A DNA stretch of 64,000 bases from the NCBI RefSeq assembly GCF_017742245.1, contig NZ_JAGHKO010000001.1:959061-1023060 (forward strand). Reading direction: 5' to 3'. This document shows positions 59,822-64,000 of this stretch, one piece after another; within the stretch, counting starts at the first letter, position 1, and each line of letters opens with the position of its first letter. Made by a program: the position numbers and the translations under genes. Below the pieces are notes generated by a model. The model saw only the letters and a list, made by a program, of their open reading frames with translations. It was not told the DNA's origin and ran no database searches. The stretch comes from Niastella soli. Its GTDB lineage: Bacteria; Bacteroidota; Bacteroidia; Chitinophagales; Chitinophagaceae.

Positions 59822-60331
59822 TTAATGCGGTTTCAATTCCTCTCTATACATTTTATTGACTACTCGTTGCCTTATAAATTGATAAATTGAACCTGCAACA
59901 AATAATACTAAAAGTACAAGCAGAGTTTTAGCAATTAGTGGATCAGCGATATCTTTAGCTAATGGATGTCCAACAGGAATTCGGGTAAATGTCTCATTGA
60001 CTGTAGGAAGCAGAGACAAAAAAAAGCTGAAGGATAGAAAAAAGTTTTCAAAATAACGGGCTCTGTTATACCCTTTCTTTTTAGAGGAAATAAAGAAGGC
60101 AATTACGACTAAAATAAAAATAAGTATTGAAAAGATATGCCCTGGATTAAAGCCGCCATGCTTGGAAATACCTAGTGCTGTTAATGCAGTAATGACGGTA
60201 CCGTAGAAATATATTTTCCCGGTTAGGTGGGTCAAATTAATTTTACCAAATCTAAAAAATGATATGAGTGCAGCTACGATGGCCATGAGGCCAATGACGG
60301 TGTGAAAGATCCCCAAATTGGATAGTCCCAT
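59822..60331 (-). CDS. Small integral membrane protein (DUF2306-like)
   Basis: The 169-residue protein has four or five predicted membrane helices (about 6-25, 42-58, 66-84, 95-112, 130-150). FHTVIGLMAIVAALISF at the start, HLTGKIYFYGTVITALTALG, and HIFSILIFILVV are the pattern of DUF2306-like or heme-handling small membrane proteins, with several His in or near helices. No known function. It lies downstream of the AraC-family gene on the same strand, 148 bp away, and may be its target. Confidence 0.75.
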   Translation of the reverse strand: MGLSNLGIFHTVIGLMAIVAALISFFRFGKINLTHLTGKIYFYGTVITALTALGISKHGGFNPGHIFSILIFILVVIAFFISSKKKGYNRARYFENFFLSFSFFLSLLPTVNETFTRIPVGHPLAKDIADPLIAKTLLVLLVLFVAGSIYQFIRQRVVNKMYREELKPH

Positions 60332-60479
60332 AATTTTATTTTTTATTCCGCAAAATTGGCCTGTGAAGAGAGGAGTGGCTTTGGAGATAAGTTCAATTAT
60401 TTGGCATTCCAGTTCAAAATGCCTCTCTTAAATCTTGCGGATCTATTGAGCCTATCATTCGTTCTGCAGATTGGTTCAG

Positions 60480-61334
60480 TTATTTTGCAGTTTGATTCAA
60501 ACGATAGCCGGTAGGTGTAACGTTGTATTTATCATGAAAACTTTTAGTGAAACTTGCCAGATCATTAAATCCACATTCAAAAGCAATATCTGTTATTCGT
60601 TCACTAGATACTAAAAGTAATTCGGCTGCTTTTTCAAGTCTTTTGGTTTTAATGTAATTAGCAGGAGTGTCATGGTATAATTTTGCGAATTCCCGTTTAA
60701 AAGAAGAGAGACTTAGATTGGTTTGCTGGGCTAATTCTTCAATGGTTAACTGAGAAAAAAGATGTGCTTCAATTATTTGCTTAAAAGTATAAGTAGCCGG
60801 TGAGAAAAGCTGAGACAATATCACCTGGATCGATTCTGCATTCCGTGTTTGCGACAGCAGGAGTATAATTTCCTTCAATTTCAGAATTAGGATCTCTTCA
60901 TTGATCAGAGATGGATTTTTAAAATAAAACAATAATCCTTCAATGTATTTTTGAATTAAATAGTCATTATTTATTATTTCAGTCGACTTATTTGAAATTA
61001 ATTTTTGAGGCGCCTGAAGTAATAACGGCAATTCTCTATCATAGATCCTCTTTAATATATCCGGATGGAAATTTACAATGACTATCTCATTCGTAACGCT
61101 GGAATTTGAATTACTTAGTTGCTTGCGAGAGTTAATACAATTTAGAAATAACGAATGTTTGCAAGGAATATTTATTTGTTCCTCATCTAACTGGTATTGG
61201 GTCTCGCCTTCCAGCATATATAAAAAACATGCATTGTCGGCAATGGGGAAAGTAAATTGAAAAGGGGGCGTTATGACCACTTTTTGGACCACTGTCTTTC
61301 CAAACAAGTCATATTTTTTATGGTCTATTATCAT
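60480..61334 (-). CDS. AraC-family transcriptional regulator
   Basis: The 284-residue protein has an N-terminal sensor (about 15-170) with a cupin-like start (VVITPPFQFTFPIADNACFLYMLEG, quoted in part: FPIADNACFLYMLEGE). The C-terminal AraC domain (about 185-282) shows LTIEELAQQTNLSLSSFKREF and ITDIAFECGFNDLASFTKSF, the two HTH motifs. It is most like the sensor-plus-HTH_18 regulators next to small transport or stress genes. The effector is unknown. It stands upstream of the membrane protein at 59822. Confidence 0.94.
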   Translation of the reverse strand: MIIDHKKYDLFGKTVVQKVVITPPFQFTFPIADNACFLYMLEGETQYQLDEEQINIPCKHSLFLNCINSRKQLSNSNSSVTNEIVIVNFHPDILKRIYDRELPLLLQAPQKLISNKSTEIINNDYLIQKYIEGLLFYFKNPSLINEEILILKLKEIILLLSQTRNAESIQVILSQLFSPATYTFKQIIEAHLFSQLTIEELAQQTNLSLSSFKREFAKLYHDTPANYIKTKRLEKAAELLLVSSERITDIAFECGFNDLASFTKSFHDKYNVTPTGYRLNQTAK

Positions 61335-61520
61335 TGTTGAAACCTTTCGGGGACAAAAATAATGAAAACGGAACGCATACGCTACTGCGGCTCACCTATA
61401 TTGGCTTCGAGTGATTGATTGACCGAAAGATTCGGGAGATAGGGCAAAGACCTCGGTCAATTAATAGTAACAGTTTTCAGGAGGCGATACACAAGAGTTT
61501 TATCAAACTTCCGGAACATA

Positions 61521-61549
61521 AAAAGCCCCCGGAATGCACCGGGGGCTTC
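61521..61549 (-). terminator. Terminator of the gene at 61572
   Basis: AAGCCCCCGG-AATGCA-CCGGGGGCTT is a perfect 10-bp stem. The minus strand continues with TTTATG. Confidence 0.82.
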
Positions 61550-61571
61550 TATTGAAGCAATTTTCATTTGT

Positions 61572-62945
61572 TTATTTAAAGTGATAAACCAGCCATAATA
61601 CATATTGTTTAACCTTATTATGCATTACAGGAGTATTAACATTGCTACACCATACACTTCCGGTTATACCTATATCCCATCTTTGATTAATAATGGCTCC
61701 TGTTTTAATATTAATAACAGGCCAGGTTTTATTAAATGAAATAAAATCATTGGAATGAGTAGGATTTGCTGACCATGGGTGCTTCGCTGTATATGCATTG
61801 GCAGGGTAACTGGATAGGTTGACAGCGAACTGGGCGCCTATATAATACCGGAACTTTTCTTTTCTTATAATATGATATAAACCAGTAACCGAAGGAGTAA
61901 TATTCCGCTGTTTAATTTCGTAATTTACAGTATCGAAACTTGAGTTGCTCCTTATAACAAGGTTATTAGCTTTATAGCCTATTGAACTGTACGCGACCTC
62001 TAATCTGAATGAAAGTTCTTTGAAGTTCCTTTCCGAAGAAAGTTCTAGCCCAGCCAATATAGCCGGACCGGTCTTCCAGCCAAAATCAATTCCTTTTAAA
62101 TAAACATTATCACCAATTAAATTAGCATCACCACTAAACGTCATGGTACTATATATTGCTCCAGCGCCTGCATAAAAAGAAATTGATTTCTTGCTGTCGT
62201 TAGAAACATAGGGAACGCTTTGACCCGTTAAACCATTCATGGTAGCTACCACTTTTCCTATCTCTTTATTAGTGTAACTTATATTTTCTATCCGGCGAGC
62301 GAGTTTTTTATCATACTGTGGTCGAAGGATCAAATAAGCAATTAGGTCGCCGCGGAAATAGTTACTTATTTTCATCCGATTAGTTACTTCGTCCAGAGTA
62401 CATTTATAGGTAAGTTCGCGATAACTTTTAGTGCTGTCTTGTATGTAATAATGTGGTTTAAAATCATACACCTCGTATAGATTCAATACGGGTCCTTCTA
62501 CCAGCACCCTTAAAAAAGCGGTATCTGTTTGTTGATTTACTGTGGAGTCAGGTACCAGGTGATTTATATCAACGGGCAGCATGTCTTTTGTTATAATAGC
62601 TTTCAGGTATTTGTCGCCAGCTACCTGAAAAAAGCTGATATCAGTGGTTGTAAACTGGCGGGCGTTGTCGGCTAAAGAATCCAGTTTGAACCTGATTGAA
62701 GTGGGGTTAACGTTCCAGTTGCGGTAGTCGATCCAGCCTTTTAAGGTATCGCCGTTTGTAACAACAACCTGGCCTCTTTGATAGTTTTTCTGAGCGGTTA
62801 CCTGCAGGCAAAGCCCCAGGAGGCAAATCAGTGCAATACGTTTCAAGATAAAGGTGTTTTTAGGGTTTGATAATTCCGGACTTAAAATAAATGCTTTGAG
62901 GTAAGCTTGCAAGATGTACCGTATTGGTAAAATAAAACGGGACAT
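61572..62945 (-). CDS. Exported protein with C-terminal outer-membrane barrel domain
   Basis: The 457-residue protein has its hydrophobic export segment at residues about 34-50 (LKRIALICLLGLCLQVTAQ). The first 33 residues are unusual and the true start may be a non-ATG codon near 62846. Residues 52-230 form a beta-rich domain with GQVVVTNGDTLKGWIDYRNW, common at the start of Bacteroidota barrel proteins. Residues about 260-457 form a PorT-like barrel (ISFYAGAGAIYSTM, YYIGAQFAVNLSS, YVLWLVYHF). Function is unknown. It ends at a strong terminator. Confidence 0.8.
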   Translation of the reverse strand: MSRFILPIRYILQAYLKAFILSPELSNPKNTFILKRIALICLLGLCLQVTAQKNYQRGQVVVTNGDTLKGWIDYRNWNVNPTSIRFKLDSLADNARQFTTTDISFFQVAGDKYLKAIITKDMLPVDINHLVPDSTVNQQTDTAFLRVLVEGPVLNLYEVYDFKPHYYIQDSTKSYRELTYKCTLDEVTNRMKISNYFRGDLIAYLILRPQYDKKLARRIENISYTNKEIGKVVATMNGLTGQSVPYVSNDSKKSISFYAGAGAIYSTMTFSGDANLIGDNVYLKGIDFGWKTGPAILAGLELSSERNFKELSFRLEVAYSSIGYKANNLVIRSNSSFDTVNYEIKQRNITPSVTGLYHIIRKEKFRYYIGAQFAVNLSSYPANAYTAKHPWSANPTHSNDFISFNKTWPVINIKTGAIINQRWDIGITGSVWCSNVNTPVMHNKVKQYVLWLVYHFK

Positions 62946-62997
62946 TGTAATTTCCCAGGATTCTTATTTAATAGCTCATATTTAATAAGGTTATGTA

Positions 62998-63030
62998 AAG
63001 CCCCGGTATAGTTTGGCCGGGGCTATTTAT
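62998..63030. terminator. Terminator-like hairpin
   Basis: AAAGCCCCGG ... CCGGGGCTA forms a 9-bp stem with a 10-base loop, followed by TTTATTT on the plus strand. It lies just upstream of the gene at 61572 rather than after a gene, so it could be a leader element or a remnant terminator. Confidence 0.6.
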
Positions 63031-63176
63031 TTGAACCAGTATTAAAAGTTATTTATAAACTACAACCAGCTTTGTAATGGATAGGTTTCATCTGTTTGTG
63101 GTTATTTTATTAATTTAACCTGCAAAGTAGACACTTTAATCCCTGTCAGCAAGACAAAAAATGTTTTTTTGATAAT

Positions 63177-63209
63177 CGTGCAGATTTGGCCGATAGACGT
63201 GCAGAATTG
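63177..63209 (-). promoter_or_regulatory. Direct repeat with 21-bp period, LytTR-type activator site candidate
   Basis: CGTGCAGATTTG (63177-63188) and CGTGCAGAATTG (63198-63209) differ at one base and are 21 bp apart, two turns of DNA. The second copy runs into GACAATAAA, as does the site at 36366. The orientation suits the minus-strand gene starting at 62945, although it is far (about 230 bp). Confidence 0.4.
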
Positions 63210-63483
63210 ACAATAAATGTGTTGTAAAAAGGGCCGTTAATATCTGCTGGCTGATCAAATCAAAAGAGGGGTATGTTTGAGATCGAATAAATCGAATCAT
63301 TTAAAATAATAGTCTTGTCTAGAAATCTACCCAGGTTAGTTTGACTTTGTTCTTTTATTTGGATGTTAGAACTCATTTCTTTATACTGTTGCTATTTTCG
63401 TTAGTTTTACTTAAATATAAAAAAGCTGATTTGAAAATCTGAGGCTGATAATGCACGTCATCCACCATTGCATGAATACCTTG

Positions 63484-63879
63484 TTAGCCATCGTTAAGCC
63501 GAGACTTCAGCTCGTTCTCTTTTATAAGACCTGTTCGGTGTAAGGCCATCGACAGGTACGGCTCCAAAATTGAGCGGTTTGAAGAGAGATCCAACTGCGT
63601 TAAGAACTGCTGTAAATCCTTTTGTTCATGAAAATTGGGTAGTCGCTTTAATGCTGCAAATCTTACGTTCAAGTCCAGATCATTTTCTACACACCATTTC
63701 AAAAAACTGTAGTGTTTTACATCGGCGGCGGCGCCAACGATCATAACAGCCTGCATGCGCTGTGCTGGTTTGAATGCAGCGTATTGCTTTGCCGTTACTA
63801 ATCCAGGGAAAAGGACGTCCGGTTCTGGATTTTGTATGGGCTTTCTAAATATCTGAGTAATTTTTGCAAGTAATTTCAT
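63484..63879 (-). CDS. HEAT-repeat-like small protein
   Basis: The 131-residue, all-helical protein has repeated helix pairs (KPAQRMQAVMIVGAAADVKH, FLKWCVENDLDLNVRFAALKRL, LEPYLSMALHRTGLIKENEL) with the NVRFAALKRL pattern of HEAT/armadillo repeats. The N-terminal 20 residues are basic and may bind membrane or nucleic acid. There is no signal peptide. HEAT proteins act as scaffolds; the partner is unknown. Confidence 0.72.
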   Translation of the reverse strand: MKLLAKITQIFRKPIQNPEPDVLFPGLVTAKQYAAFKPAQRMQAVMIVGAAADVKHYSFLKWCVENDLDLNVRFAALKRLPNFHEQKDLQQFLTQLDLSSNRSILEPYLSMALHRTGLIKENELKSRLNDG

Positions 63880-64000
63880 CGAATGGTGCTAACGGAAAGG
63901 GCGTTACTGTCAGTACGCAACTTTGAAAGTCTACAGCTTCACCTTATTCCTATTGTTGATAAAAGTAAAAAATTGAAATTATGTTCGTCTTTCCGTGCAA

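Larger units (their letters stand above)
62946..63483. other. Long intergenic region with hairpin and direct repeat
   Basis: 538 bp between two minus-strand genes. It holds a stable hairpin (62998-63024) and a direct repeat (63177-63209). No coding frame is convincing. The promoter of the gene at 61572 should lie here; TACTTTG on the minus strand at 63123-63129 is one base short of a -7 box. Confidence 0.55.

Overview
The window comes from a Bacteroidota chromosome, most likely family Chitinophagaceae (Chitinophaga/Niastella-like). The evidence is a SusC/SusD pair behind an ECF sigma factor and FecR anti-sigma factor, a type IX secretion C-terminal domain, many lipoproteins and outer-membrane barrels, a TamA/TamB pair, a LytS-type kinase, and several promoters of the Bacteroidetes form (TAnnTTTG, sometimes with an upstream TTTG). 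No rRNA, ordinary tRNA, integrase, transposase or CRISPR array was seen.

Layout. 1-6.3 kb: end of an acyl-CoA carboxylase beta subunit, a decayed OsmC-like gene, a SnoaL+ABM fusion, an Omp85-type barrel with a kinase-like N-terminal domain, and an unknown two-gene unit. 6.5-10.1 kb: the most unusual locus. A WYL regulator is divergent from a tRNA-like non-coding RNA (7782-7974), which is followed by a small S24/S26-type peptidase-like protein and two overlapping pol-beta (RlaP-like) nucleotidyltransferases. 10.2-23.7 kb: a DUF2459 protein, then a long minus-strand SusCD locus running sigma, FecR, SusC, SusD, phosphodiester glycosidase (T9SS cargo), endonuclease/exonuclease/phosphatase, DUF218 protein and SGNH esterase. 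No classical glycoside hydrolase is present, so a phosphate-containing glycan is a plausible substrate.

23.9-36.3 kb: CAP protein, DUF3592-like membrane protein, Bcr/CflA-type efflux pump with AraC regulator, a decayed gene, an SDR controlled by a neighbouring Crp/Fnr protein, a Crp/Fnr-ClC operon, a GH28-like beta-helix protein and an NTF2-like protein. 36.4-47.6 kb: an 11-bp tandem repeat, a response-regulator relic, small membrane and hypothetical proteins, an erythromycin-esterase-like protein, an OmpA-like lipoprotein, an azoreductase with its own Crp/Fnr neighbour, and a YceI protein. 47.9-55.2 kb: tamB-tamA operon. 55.3-64 kb: small secreted proteins, an ATPase relic fused to another gene fragment, an orphan LytS-type kinase, a RibD-C reductase, an AraC regulator, a barrel protein and a HEAT-like protein.

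Recurring themes. Three Crp/Fnr-family genes each lie beside an inverted repeat of the 5-N4-5 type that could be their operator. Two intergenic regions share a direct repeat with a period of about 21-22 bp of the kind used by LytTR-type activators. Four stretches read as decaying genes, so this part of the chromosome is losing accessory genes. All functional statements come from reading translated sequence and recalling protein families; no search was run.
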